DNA from: BS750m-G62 sp046483505
GTDB taxonomy: Bacteria > Planctomycetota > Phycisphaerae > FEN-1346
Direction: 5' to 3'
DNA length: 24,283 nt
Assembly: GCA_046483505.1 (NCBI GenBank)
Contig: JAWODB010000176.1
Span: 1-24,283 of the forward strand
Shown: in pieces, positions 1 to 6,113 of the stretch
How the letters are laid out: each line of letters starts with the position of its first letter
Position numbering within the stretch: the first letter of the stretch is position 1
Program-made: the position numbers and the translations under genes
Notes under the pieces: generated by a model
Database searches by the model: none
Told to the model about the DNA's origin: nothing
The model's input: only the letters and a program-made list of their open reading frames with translations

Positions 1-216
1 CGACGGCCGTGGGGCGCGGCACAACGCGGACGACCGGGCGCGGGCGGCGCGGGCGAACGCGGGGTCGCGGGCCGGGGGTCGGCCGACGGGCCCGGCGGCC
101 CGCCCGGCGGCCGGCAGCCACTCGGCCCGTCCGGCCGACCCCCGGCCCGCGACCCCGCGTTCGCCCGCGCCGCCCGCGCCCGGTCGTCCGCGTTGTGCCG
201 CGCCCCACGGCCGTCG
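1..216. repeat. 85-bp perfect inverted repeat (fold-back) at the window edge
   Basis: Bases 1-85 are the exact reverse complement of bases 132-216, with a 46-base G+C-rich loop between them. I checked this base by base. Beyond the perfect arms, pairing continues with a one-base offset. The right arm runs smoothly into the SNase-like gene, whereas the left arm begins at the first base of the window. This is what a contig-end fold-back or chimera looks like, although a genuine long palindrome is possible. Either way, the arginine- and proline-rich N-terminal translation of the first gene is unreliable. Confidence 0.9.
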
Positions 217-797
217 TCCTCCACGATACGGAACCGGAAACGGAGGAGGTCGTCCGCGACGCGGGCAGCCTGCCCCCCACCGCGCTCCAGTCCTCCGACG
301 CCGAGGGCGATGGGGAGACCGAGGGGGAGGGTCAGAGCACCGCCCCCCAGGCCTGCCCCGTGACGGCCGTCGGCGACGACCTGACGCTCACCGTGACGGT
401 CGACGGCCAAGCCACGCCGGTCCGCCTGCTGGGCGTGGCGGAGGCCCAGGTGACGGGCGACGAGCCGCCGATGACCGCCCGGACGTTCCTGCGAAATCTC
501 CTGGCCGGCGAGTTCGTCCACCTTGTGGCCGATGAGAATCTCGACGCGACCGACGAGGAAGGCCGCCGCGTCGCCTACGTCTACCGGGTGCCCGACGGGC
601 TGCTCGTCAACCTGGAACTCGTCCGGCAGGGCTACGCCGTGACCGCCCGGGACTATGCCTTCGAGCACCTGGACGCGTTCCTGATCTACCAGCGCCGCGC
701 CCGCGCCGACGACCGCGGCCTGTGGGCGATGGTGGACGAGGCGCCCGCCGCGGCGCCGAAAGCGGAGCAGGGGGCGAGCGAAACCCCGGCCGAGTAG
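9..797 (+). CDS. Staphylococcal nuclease-like (SNase/TNase) domain protein, 5' end uncertain
   Basis: The open frame encodes 262 residues. Residues from about 112 to 245 look like an SNase OB-fold: a VTAVGDDLTL strand, PVRLLGV (Arg139, matching catalytic Arg35 of S. aureus nuclease), a TARTFLRNLLAG helix, GRRVAYVY (Arg186, matching Arg87) and a C-terminal QRRARADDRGLWA helix. The usual DTPE after the first arginine is replaced by AEAQ, so the positions of Asp40 and Glu43 are Ala and Gln. Phosphodiesterase activity is therefore doubtful, and a nucleic-acid-binding or scaffold role is an alternative. Residues 1 to about 70 are Arg/Pro/Gly low complexity translated through the 1-216 fold-back, so the first ATG is probably not the true start and the gene may be cut off on its left. 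No signal peptide can be judged. It converges on the GNAT gene. Confidence 0.6.
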   Translation: MGRGTTRTTGRGRRGRTRGRGPGVGRRARRPARRPAATRPVRPTPGPRPRVRPRRPRPVVRVVPRPTAVVLHDTEPETEEVVRDAGSLPPTALQSSDAEGDGETEGEGQSTAPQACPVTAVGDDLTLTVTVDGQATPVRLLGVAEAQVTGDEPPMTARTFLRNLLAGEFVHLVADENLDATDEEGRRVAYVYRVPDGLLVNLELVRQGYAVTARDYAFEHLDAFLIYQRRARADDRGLWAMVDEAPAAAPKAEQGASETPAE

Positions 798-821
798 AGC
801 GAGCCGTCTCTGTCAAACCAA

Positions 822-932
822 GCGCGGCGGGTTTCCGCACCCGCCGCACGGGACTCATGATTAGGCGCGGCGGGTCTCCGCACCCGCCGCCCACGTGATA
901 CTGAGCGCGGTGGGTACGGAGACCCACCGCGC
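822..932. repeat. Three consecutive copies of hairpin repeat family 2
   Basis: Copies lie at 822-847, 865-890 and 905-932, the third in the opposite orientation. The unit is a stem of about 11 bp, GCGCGGYGGGT paired with ACCCRCCGCGC, and a six-base loop CTCCGC (GCGGAG or ACGGAG on the other strand). The Y/R position varies in a compensated way (C with G, or T with A). The block fills the space between the convergent SNase-like and GNAT genes and could end transcription in both directions, but no T-tract follows. Confidence 0.85.
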
Positions 933-949
933 CCCTTCGTGCCTTCCGC

Positions 950-1495
950 TCACAAATCGACCCAGTACCGCCGCTTCACCTTCCCGGTCTGGACCGAGAG
1001 GCGTTCGTCTTCCAGGACGCCGCCGTTCTTCTCGATGATGCGGGCCGAGGCCGCGTTGTCGGCGTCGCACGTGATGAGGACCCGCCCAAGGCCCATGTCC
1101 CGGCCCCGTTCGAGCGTCAGCCGGCACACGGCCGTGCCGTACCCCTTGCCGCGTTCCGACGGCAGCACCCCGTACCCGATGTGCCCGCCCTCGTGTTCCA
1201 GGTGGGGCGTCAGTCGGTGGCGGAGACTGCTGCGGGCCACGACGCGCCGCCCGTCGCGCAGGAGCCAGTAGGTGGTCTCGGGGACGAAGCCGTCGGGCAG
1301 GTTCCGGCCGCGGGCGAAGGCGCGGGCGCGGGCGAGGGCGGCCGGCGGGTCCCGCAGCCACTGCTCGAACCGCCTCCGCATGAACGCGTTGTCCTCGGCG
1401 GGCAGGTACGCGCGCACGAAATCGAGGTAGGCCTCCAGGTGCGCCTCGCACGCCTCGACGAGGGCGAGATGCTCATTGCCTGTGTGCGTGGGCAT
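950..1495 (-). CDS. GNAT family N-acetyltransferase
   Basis: This 181-residue protein has the GNAT fold signature. The acetyl-CoA pyrophosphate-binding motif A is RGKGYG at residues 115-120, preceded by the beta-4 strand GGHIGYGVLP. The later segment RVLITCDADNAASARIIEKNGG is the typical motif B region with the conserved Asn and the Glu-Lys-x-Gly turn. Residues 1-60 are helical and charged, as in stand-alone GNATs that acetylate small molecules or protein N-termini; the substrate cannot be read from the sequence. I chose the start at MPTHTG because the frame upstream runs through the palindromic element at 1533-1604, which is not coding. The ribosome-binding site is weak (GGAAA about 10 bases upstream). 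It lies downstream of pncB on the same strand but is separated from it by repeats. Confidence 0.85.
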   Translation of the reverse strand: MPTHTGNEHLALVEACEAHLEAYLDFVRAYLPAEDNAFMRRRFEQWLRDPPAALARARAFARGRNLPDGFVPETTYWLLRDGRRVVARSSLRHRLTPHLEHEGGHIGYGVLPSERGKGYGTAVCRLTLERGRDMGLGRVLITCDADNAASARIIEKNGGVLEDERLSVQTGKVKRRYWVDL

Positions 1496-1532
1496 GGGGA
1501 TGGTTTCCGCGCGACGCCAATGAACGCGCGCT

Positions 1533-1604
1533 TGTGTGGCCCGGTTGGCTTGTCCAACCGGGTCGATATACCCTCCCGGCCGGACAAGCCGGCCGGGCCA
1601 CACA
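1533..1604. repeat. Family 3 palindromic element, two hairpins with terminal inverted repeats
   Basis: This 72-bp element is bounded by TGTGTGGCCCGG and its inverse CCGGGCCACACA. Inside are two hairpins: CCGGTTGG-cttgt-CCAACCGG, and CCGGCCGG-acaag-CCGGCCGG with the loop in the opposite orientation. The layout (two opposed hairpins with matching ends) recurs at 3932-4005 and is MITE- or REPIN-like. It sits immediately upstream of the GNAT gene. A family 2 hairpin follows at 1627-1654. Confidence 0.75.
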
Positions 1605-1626
1605 CGATAGCGGTGTTTGCGTTTCG

Positions 1627-1654
1627 GCGCGGTGGGTGCGGAGACCCGCCGCGC
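1627..1654. repeat. Family 2 hairpin repeat
   Basis: A 28-bp copy in the GGAG-loop orientation (loop GCGGAG). One stem pair is a T opposite G wobble rather than Watson-Crick. It lies between the GNAT leader and the pncB stop codon. Confidence 0.8.
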
Positions 1655-1680
1655 TTCCCTTCCTCATGCACCCCGGCGCC

Positions 1681-3009
1681 TTAATCATCCATCGGCACGG
1701 CCTGCAAATCCGGGTTGGCGACGGGCCGCCGGCCCTTCTTGGCCAGGTCCAGCCACCGCCCGTCGACCTTCACGCGGACCACGTCGGCCGTGTAGTCGTT
1801 GCTCGGCCCGCGAAGGAAGAACGACCCGACGCCGTACACGTCCACCGGGACCCCCTCCCGTTCGAAGCGGCCGATGCGCTCCGGGTCGAAGCCGCCGCTG
1901 ACCACGATGCCGACGTTCCGGAAGTACTCCCGGGCCGCCTGCCGCGCCTCCTGCGGCACGTCGGGCGAGGCGTCGAGCGTGTCCAGGGCGCTCCGCAGGT
2001 TGTGGATGAGCCGCGGCACCACGCCGCAGTCCCGGTCCGGGTCGCCCGTCGGACGGACCGAGGCGTCGCGGACGTCCTCGGCCGTGTCGGCCCGCACGCC
2101 GAAGAGGACGTACCGCTCGGCCTCCTCGTCGCGGCCGGCCTGGCGCAGGTCCCACCAGCGGCGGAACGTCGCCATCGCCGTCAGGACCGTGTCCGTGACG
2201 CAGTCGCCGCGCGTATCCACGAGGGCCACCCGCTTGACCTCCGGCGGCATGCAGCGGGCAAAATGGAGCATCGCCTCCGCCACGTCCTGGAGAAACGCGA
2301 TGACGTAGGAGTGCGAGACCGTCCCGCCGCCCCGCCCGCCCCACCACTGGCCCTGCGCCTCGGTGGTGACCATGGCGGGCACGTCGGCGTCCGCCTCGTG
2401 GTTGTACGCGTCCACGCCCACCTTGTAGGCGTAGCCGTCGGCCGGCTGGGTGCAGGGCAGGTCGAAACGGGCGGGGAAGAAGAAGACGGGCTTCCCGCCG
2501 GACGCCGACAGCGCCTCGAACGTGTTCGTGGCCACCCGCGTCGGCCGGGCCAGGACGCCGAGGACGGTCGTCTCGAGCATGGCGAAGTCGCGGTACCGGC
2601 CGCGGATCTTCAGCGCCGGCGCCCAGGGCTTGAGATGCGTGCCGTCCGCGACGGCCTCCACCTCCAGGTCCGCCGCCGTGTTGTGGAACGTGCCGTCGGC
2701 GTCGACCGTGCCGGTGCAGGCCTTCAGGATGGCCAGGGCGTGGTCTGTGCCGCAGGCGATGCTGTACGGCTTCCGCTTCGTGAAGCACTGCATCTCGACC
2801 TCGGCGCCTGCGACGTCGAAGCCGGCGGGGTCGAGGCCGGCGGCCTCGACGGCGGGGCTCCGGCCGGCAAAGCCGTAGCCCTCCTCGGCCAGGCGCGCCA
2901 GGATGTTCCGTGCGTTGATGAAGTACCGGTCGGTGTACCGGCCGTGGGCCATCCGCGGGTCGATGCCGAAGGTGTCCGGGTCCAGGCGTTTGCCGTTGAA
3001 GAGAGTCAT
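1681..3009 (-). CDS. pncB: Nicotinate phosphoribosyltransferase
   Basis: This 442-residue protein matches nicotinate phosphoribosyltransferase, which joins nicotinate and PRPP, with ATP, to make nicotinate mononucleotide for NAD salvage. Visible landmarks are the N-terminal DRYFINARNILARL helix, the GRYRDFAMLETTVLG and ATNTFEALSASGG segments of the barrel, the glycine-rich GGRGGGTVSHSY stretch (GTVSH at 229-233), a KRVALVDTRGD strand, and the C-terminal VSGGFDPERI plus VYGVGSFFLRG phosphate-binding loops. Length fits the family. A GGAG site seven bases upstream supports the start. The preceding minus-strand gene is pncA, which makes its substrate; the 148-base gap between them holds a REPIN, so they may or may not share a transcript. 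Confidence 0.93.
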   Translation of the reverse strand: MTLFNGKRLDPDTFGIDPRMAHGRYTDRYFINARNILARLAEEGYGFAGRSPAVEAAGLDPAGFDVAGAEVEMQCFTKRKPYSIACGTDHALAILKACTGTVDADGTFHNTAADLEVEAVADGTHLKPWAPALKIRGRYRDFAMLETTVLGVLARPTRVATNTFEALSASGGKPVFFFPARFDLPCTQPADGYAYKVGVDAYNHEADADVPAMVTTEAQGQWWGGRGGGTVSHSYVIAFLQDVAEAMLHFARCMPPEVKRVALVDTRGDCVTDTVLTAMATFRRWWDLRQAGRDEEAERYVLFGVRADTAEDVRDASVRPTGDPDRDCGVVPRLIHNLRSALDTLDASPDVPQEARQAAREYFRNVGIVVSGGFDPERIGRFEREGVPVDVYGVGSFFLRGPSNDYTADVVRVKVDGRWLDLAKKGRRPVANPDLQAVPMDD

Positions 3010-3049
3010 GGTGATGCTCCATTGACGCCCGTGGCGTCACCGCTATCCC

Positions 3050-3135
3050 GTTGAGCCGGCGACGGTACGTCGTCGGCCGTTCGCGTGACGGGACCCGCTT
3101 GCATGCTCGCGGCGGCCTTCGGTCGCCGGCTCAAC
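3050..3135 (+). repeat. REPIN (family 1), full 86-bp copy
   Basis: It starts with GTTGAGCC and ends with GGCTCAAC. The left hairpin is GGCGACGGTACGTCGTC-like and the right hairpin is GGCC-ttc-GGTC with short flanks. The spacer contains a GCATGCTCGCGGC segment shared with other copies. It lies between pncA and pncB. Confidence 0.88.
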
Positions 3136-3157
3136 GGGGGTTGCAGGCGCCCCTGCG

Positions 3158-3703
3158 CTACTTTACCGTGGCCCCGAAGACCGATTCCATCTGTCCGAGC
3201 GCCTGCTCGTGGGCCTCGGCGTCGAAGGTGGCCACGCCCTTGCGGCGAACGACCGTCGGCATCTCCCGCACCGCCAGGCCGATGACCGCGATGAGGACGC
3301 AGATGTTCGTGCACACGCCCAAAACCTCCACTTCCTCCGGCCCGTGCCGCCGCAGCACGCGGTCCAGGTGCGTCTGGTAGAACGGGTCCAGCGTCGTCTT
3401 GGGGATGAGGCGCGAGCCCTCCGGCACGGGCAGGTCGGGGACGATCTCCGCCTCCCACGACCCCGCCACGCAGTGGGCCGGGTAGAGACGGAACTCCGGG
3501 TCGTCCTCGGCGTGGCGGTCGCAGACGAAGACGACGAGGTCGCCGCGGCGGGCGAACGTCCGGATCCGCCGGGCCACGTACGGGATGATGTCGCGCGACC
3601 CCTCGCCGCAGTACAGCGACCCCTCCGGTTCCAGGAACCCGCGGAGCATGTCGACGACGAGCAGGGCCCGACGTTTGGCACTCGATTTGGTTTTGCGGGC
3701 CAT
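3158..3703 (-). CDS. pncA: Nicotinamidase (isochorismatase-fold amidohydrolase)
   Basis: This 181-residue protein has the cysteine-hydrolase fold. The catalytic triad is visible: Asp18 (LLVVDML), Lys102 (IPKTTLDPF) and Cys135 (GVCTNICV). The metal site is Asp62 and His64 in CDRHAED plus His77 in PAHCVAGS; this last motif (PxHC-x-x-G) is diagnostic of nicotinamidases within the isochorismatase superfamily. It deamidates nicotinamide to nicotinate, which the adjacent pncB product uses. The start at MARKTK is supported by GGAG seven bases upstream. The longer upstream reading frame runs into REPIN sequence and is not coding. Confidence 0.92.
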   Translation of the reverse strand: MARKTKSSAKRRALLVVDMLRGFLEPEGSLYCGEGSRDIIPYVARRIRTFARRGDLVVFVCDRHAEDDPEFRLYPAHCVAGSWEAEIVPDLPVPEGSRLIPKTTLDPFYQTHLDRVLRRHGPEEVEVLGVCTNICVLIAVIGLAVREMPTVVRRKGVATFDAEAHEQALGQMESVFGATVK

Positions 3704-3736
3704 GGGAGGACTCCGTTCATCGTTCCGCCTGATTCC

Positions 3737-3764
3737 GGGCGGCGGGTCTCCCGATCCACCGCGC
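3737..3764. repeat. Degenerate family 2 hairpin
   Basis: GGCGGCGGGTCTCCCGATCC and the following ACCGCGCC resemble family 2, but the right arm has mismatches. It lies in the pncA leader between the start codon and the interrupted REPIN. Confidence 0.5.
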
Positions 3765-3775
3765 CTGCCTGCGCT

Positions 3776-3904
3776 GTTGAGCCGGCGACGGCACGTCGCC
3801 GGTCGTTTGTCGTTTGCGCGCCGACCCCACCTGAGCGCGGTGGGTCTCCGCCCCCACCGCGCACGAATCGCACGCTCGCGCCGACCTGCGGTCGGCGGCT
3901 CAAC
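3776..3904 (+). repeat. REPIN (family 1) with a family 2 hairpin nested inside
   Basis: The 129-bp element begins GTTGAGCC and ends GGCTCAAC. The left hairpin is GGCGAC-ggcac-GTCGCC. The right hairpin is CGCCGACC-tgc-GGTCGGCG, with a longer, changed but still paired stem. Between them lies a complete family 2 hairpin (3835-3862). The same nested arrangement occurs at 21673-21793. Confidence 0.85.
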
Positions 3905-3931
3905 GGTTGCGCCCCGCGCCATCATCCGAAC

Positions 3932-4005
3932 GTGCCACGGCCGGTCTTGTCCGGCCGTGCGATGCGCCGGGCGGCGTCACGGCGGGGCAAAACCCGCCGT
4001 GGCAC
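3932..4005. repeat. Family 3 palindromic element, two hairpins with terminal inverted repeats
   Basis: This 74-bp element is bounded by GTGCCACGG and CCGTGGCAC. Its hairpins are CACGGCCGG-tcttgt-CCGGCCGTG and CACGGCGGG-gcaaaa-CCCGCCGTG. The architecture is the same as at 1533-1604. Confidence 0.78.
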
Positions 4006-4089
4006 ATCCCTGTTCCGGCCGAACGCGGCATCGACCAGTATAGCCCGCCGTCGGTCGCGGCGTCAAAAGAGTTGCGACGCGGCGGACCC

Positions 4090-4118
4090 TTGCTCCCCGC
4101 CCGCCGGGCCGGTACCCT
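4090..4118 (+). promoter_or_regulatory. Possible sigma-70-type promoter of the phosphate acyltransferase gene
   Basis: TTGCTC at 4090-4095 and TACCCT at 4113-4118 are separated by 17 bases. Transcription would begin about 28 bases before the ATG at 4154. Both boxes are imperfect, so this is a weak call made by eye. Confidence 0.35.
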
Positions 4119-4153
4119 GTGGCTCCGGACACGGACGCCAGGAACGCGCTGCG

Positions 4154-5119
4154 ATGCCCGATATGCCCACCTGCGCCGGCGAGGGGCGCATCGAGAAGGT
4201 CTCGGACCTCGTCCTGCTCGCCGGCCGCCTGCGCCCGAAGACCGTCATCGTGCCCGGCGGCGAGCGGGAGGACGACCTGCGGCTGGTCGAGTCCGCCCGC
4301 GATCACGGCATCGTCGAGCGGATCCTCCTCCTCGGCGACGCCGACCGCATCCGCCGCGCCGCCGACGCCGTCGGCATCCGCGTCCCGGACGAGGACATTC
4401 TCGACACCGCCGACCAGGCCGAGACCGCCGAGCGCACCGTCGAGCAGGTCGAGGCGGGCGGCGTGGACATCATCCTGAAGGGCAACATCTCCACGCCCAT
4501 CCTGAACCGGGCCATCCTGCGCCTGCGGGTCCGCGAGACCATCAGCCTCGTCACGGTTTTCGACGCGGCCCCGCTTGCCGGCGGCCGGCCCATGCTGCTC
4601 ACCGACCCCGGCGTCACGACGGACTGCTCCGAGGCGCGGATGGTCGGCCTGGTCCGGAACGCCGTGGACGTGGCCCGCGAGATCCTGGGCATCCCCCGGC
4701 CGCGCGTGGCCCTGCTGTCGGCGAACGAGAAGGTCATCGACTCGCTGCCGTCGACGGGCCTGGCGCGCCGGCTGACCGAGCGCGACTGGGCGGACGCCGA
4801 CGTCTACGGGCCGCTCTCGCTGGACCTGGCGGTCAGCCCGGAGTCGGTCCGCCTGAAGGAGGGGGCCCTGGGTCCCGAGGCCGCCGCCGTCGCCGGACGG
4901 GCCGACGTCCTCGTCTGCCCGTGCCTGGAGTCGGCCAACATCCTGTACAAGATGCTCATGGAGATCGTGAAATACGGCCTGGCGACCTTCGCCGGCCTGA
5001 CGGTGGGCGTCCGGGTGCCGTACGTCATCCTCTCGCGCAGCGACAACGTGGAGACGAAACTGCAGTCCATCGCCCTGTGCAGCCTCGCGCGGGACCGGAT
5101 GCAGATGGCCGGGGCGTGA
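4154..5119 (+). CDS. Phosphate acetyl/butyryltransferase family protein
   Basis: This 321-residue protein resembles the PTA_PTB family, which swaps the CoA of an acyl-CoA for phosphate. Supporting segments are the N-terminal Rossmann-like strand KTVIVPGGEREDDLRLVESA, the GGVDIILKGNISTPILNRAIL helix (LKGnisT is typical of phosphate butyryltransferases), FLLTDPGV-type MLLTDPGVTTD, PRVALLSANEKV, YGPLSLDLAVS, DVLVCPCLESANILYKML, and the C-terminal VILSRSDNVETKLQSIALC. Length fits Ptb better than the longer Pta enzymes. No acyl kinase gene lies nearby, so the acyl group cannot be told. The start at MPDMPT has only a modest AGGA about 11 bases upstream; the reading frame further upstream crosses repeats. 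The next gene (ACT protein) lies 196 bases downstream on the same strand. Confidence 0.82.
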   Translation: MPDMPTCAGEGRIEKVSDLVLLAGRLRPKTVIVPGGEREDDLRLVESARDHGIVERILLLGDADRIRRAADAVGIRVPDEDILDTADQAETAERTVEQVEAGGVDIILKGNISTPILNRAILRLRVRETISLVTVFDAAPLAGGRPMLLTDPGVTTDCSEARMVGLVRNAVDVAREILGIPRPRVALLSANEKVIDSLPSTGLARRLTERDWADADVYGPLSLDLAVSPESVRLKEGALGPEAAAVAGRADVLVCPCLESANILYKMLMEIVKYGLATFAGLTVGVRVPYVILSRSDNVETKLQSIALCSLARDRMQMAGA

Positions 5120-5127
5120 GGTGCAGC

Positions 5128-5166
5128 GTGCCACGGCCGGTCTTGTCCGGCCGTGCGCCGTGGCAC
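5128..5166. repeat. Family 3 palindrome, short single-hairpin form
   Basis: GTGCCACGG and CCGTGGCAC bound a single CGGCCGG-tcttgt-CCGGCCG hairpin. Compared with 3932-4005, the second hairpin is missing, as an internal deletion would leave it. It starts nine bases after the stop of the acyltransferase gene. Confidence 0.75.
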
Positions 5167-5188
5167 ACGCGCCATTCCCGCCCATTCC

Positions 5189-5271
5189 GCCGCCGCGCTT
5201 GCGCGGCGCGTGCCGTTTCGAAGGGTGGGCGGTGCACCGAACGGCCGGCGACCTGCGGTCGCCGGCTCAAC
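5189..5271. repeat. Composite repeat: G+C-rich hairpin module joined to a family 1 half-element
   Basis: The left part is GCCGCCGCGC-tt-GCGCGGCGCG followed by TGCCGTTTCGAAGGGTGG. The right part is the family 1 right hairpin GCGACC-tgc-GGTCGC ending GGCTCAAC. An almost identical composite lies at 5948-6030, so the combination is a recurring unit and not a chance neighbour pair. It sits in the leader of the ACT gene. Confidence 0.8.
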
Positions 5272-5315
5272 GAAACCGCGCGGCAAGCGAGAATGGAACC
5301 GGCTCGAGGAACGCT

Positions 5316-5801
5316 ATGCCAGACGACGGCAACCAACACTGGGTCTTCCGGGTGGGCGTGGCCGACCGGGCGGGCGCCCTGACGAGCATCGCCTCCGCTT
5401 TCTCGAACCGCGGCATCTCCATCGAGACGGTCGTGGGCCACGGCACCGCCTGGCCGGGCGCGCCGGGCGGGGCCGTCGTCGTCACCTTCTGGTGCGACGA
5501 GGCCGCCAAGGACGAGATCGTCCGCGTCGTGGGGCGCCTCTCAAAGGTGACGGCCATCGAGGAGTTTCCGTACGAGTCCGAGCGGCTCCGCAAGAGCGCC
5601 CTGGTGCGCGTCTCGCGTCCCCTCCGGCCGCCGGACGTCGCCGGCCGCGAGACCTTCCTGACGTGCGAGTCCCTCGGCGAGGAGCGCGGCACCCACACGT
5701 ACTTCCTGGCCGGCTCACCGTCGGAGTTGGACCCGGTGCTTGCGCGGCTGGCGGAGGAAGGGGCGCTGGAGGACATCGTCTACAGCGTCATCGGGCCGTA
5801 A
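5316..5801 (+). CDS. ACT-domain protein resembling the acetolactate synthase small subunit
   Basis: This 161-residue protein begins with an ACT domain at about residues 8-85: the WVFRVGVADRAGALTSIAS strand-loop-helix with the ligand-loop Gly of DRAGAL, then NRGISIETV, then the GGAVVVTFWCDE strand. The second half (about 90-161) forms another alpha/beta unit ending LEDIVYSVIGP. Size and layout recall IlvH/IlvN, the valine-binding regulatory subunit of acetolactate synthase, but no catalytic ilvB gene is present and identity to IlvH is not obvious, so a general amino-acid-sensing role is the safer statement. GAGGA about six bases before the ATG supports the start. Its stop codon lies within a 27-bp sequence repeated 73 bases further on. 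Confidence 0.75.
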   Translation: MPDDGNQHWVFRVGVADRAGALTSIASAFSNRGISIETVVGHGTAWPGAPGGAVVVTFWCDEAAKDEIVRVVGRLSKVTAIEEFPYESERLRKSALVRVSRPLRPPDVAGRETFLTCESLGEERGTHTYFLAGSPSELDPVLARLAEEGALEDIVYSVIGP

Positions 5802-5891
5802 CGCTCGGCCATGAGCGCAGCGAATGGCCGCGAAGCACTGGCGGGCAAGCCGCCAGTGGCACCCGGCGGGCCGTAACGCTCGGCCATGAGC
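5792..5891 (+). repeat. 27-bp direct repeats flanking a hairpin
   Basis: The 27 bases at 5792-5818 (including the last codons and the stop of the ACT gene and then CGCTCGGCCATGAGCGC) recur exactly at 5865-5891. The 46 bases between them contain GCACTGGCGG-gcaag-CCGCCAGTGGC, a strong hairpin. This looks like a duplication that copied the gene's 3' end. Confidence 0.85.
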
Positions 5892-5898
5892 GCCGGGA

Positions 5899-5920
5899 GC
5901 GCGGCGGGTCTCCGCACCCG
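5899..5920. repeat. Truncated family 2 hairpin
   Basis: The left arm and loop GCGCGGCGGGTCTCCGCACC are intact, but the right arm ends early in GGGGCG. It lies in the gap between the ACT gene and the dehydrogenase gene, which contains only repeats. Confidence 0.65.
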
Positions 5921-5947
5921 GGGCGAGCCAAATACGCGCCACATTTA

Positions 5948-6075
5948 GCCGCCGCGCTTGCGCGGCGCGTGCCGTTTCGAAGGGTGGACGCCGCACCGAA
6001 CGACCGGCGACCTGCGGTCGCCGGCTCAACGCCGCAGCGCAAAGGAAGCGCGGTGGGTACGGAGACCCACCGCGC
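5948..6075. repeat. Second composite repeat plus a family 2 hairpin
   Basis: 5948-6030 is the second copy of the composite seen at 5189-5271, with the same G+C-rich module and family 1 end GGCTCAAC. 6048-6075 is a perfect family 2 hairpin in the ACGGAG-loop orientation. Past it, CCACAGTTAGCCGCCGCGC recurs almost unchanged beyond the family 2 copy at 10073. Together with 5792-5920 these elements fill the 312-base gap; I see no gene in it. Confidence 0.8.
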
Positions 6076-6113
6076 CACAGTTAGCCGCCGCGCGCAATCT
6101 TCTGTGCCTCTTG

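Noticed and set aside
9..215. Arg/Pro-rich N-terminal domain of the SNase-like protein as a real DNA-binding tail
   Set aside because: About two thirds of it is translated from the two arms of the fold-back, one of which is the reverse complement of the other. The left arm cannot be trusted as coding sequence.
822..932. Family 2 hairpins as ordinary rho-independent terminators
   Set aside because: No T-run follows any copy, copies occur upstream of genes and nested in REPINs, and orientation is mixed. They may block polymerase but are better described as an interspersed repeat.
4154..5119. Part of a butyrate-forming operon
   Set aside because: No butyrate or acetate kinase, thiolase or crotonase gene lies nearby. 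Family membership alone does not define the acyl substrate.
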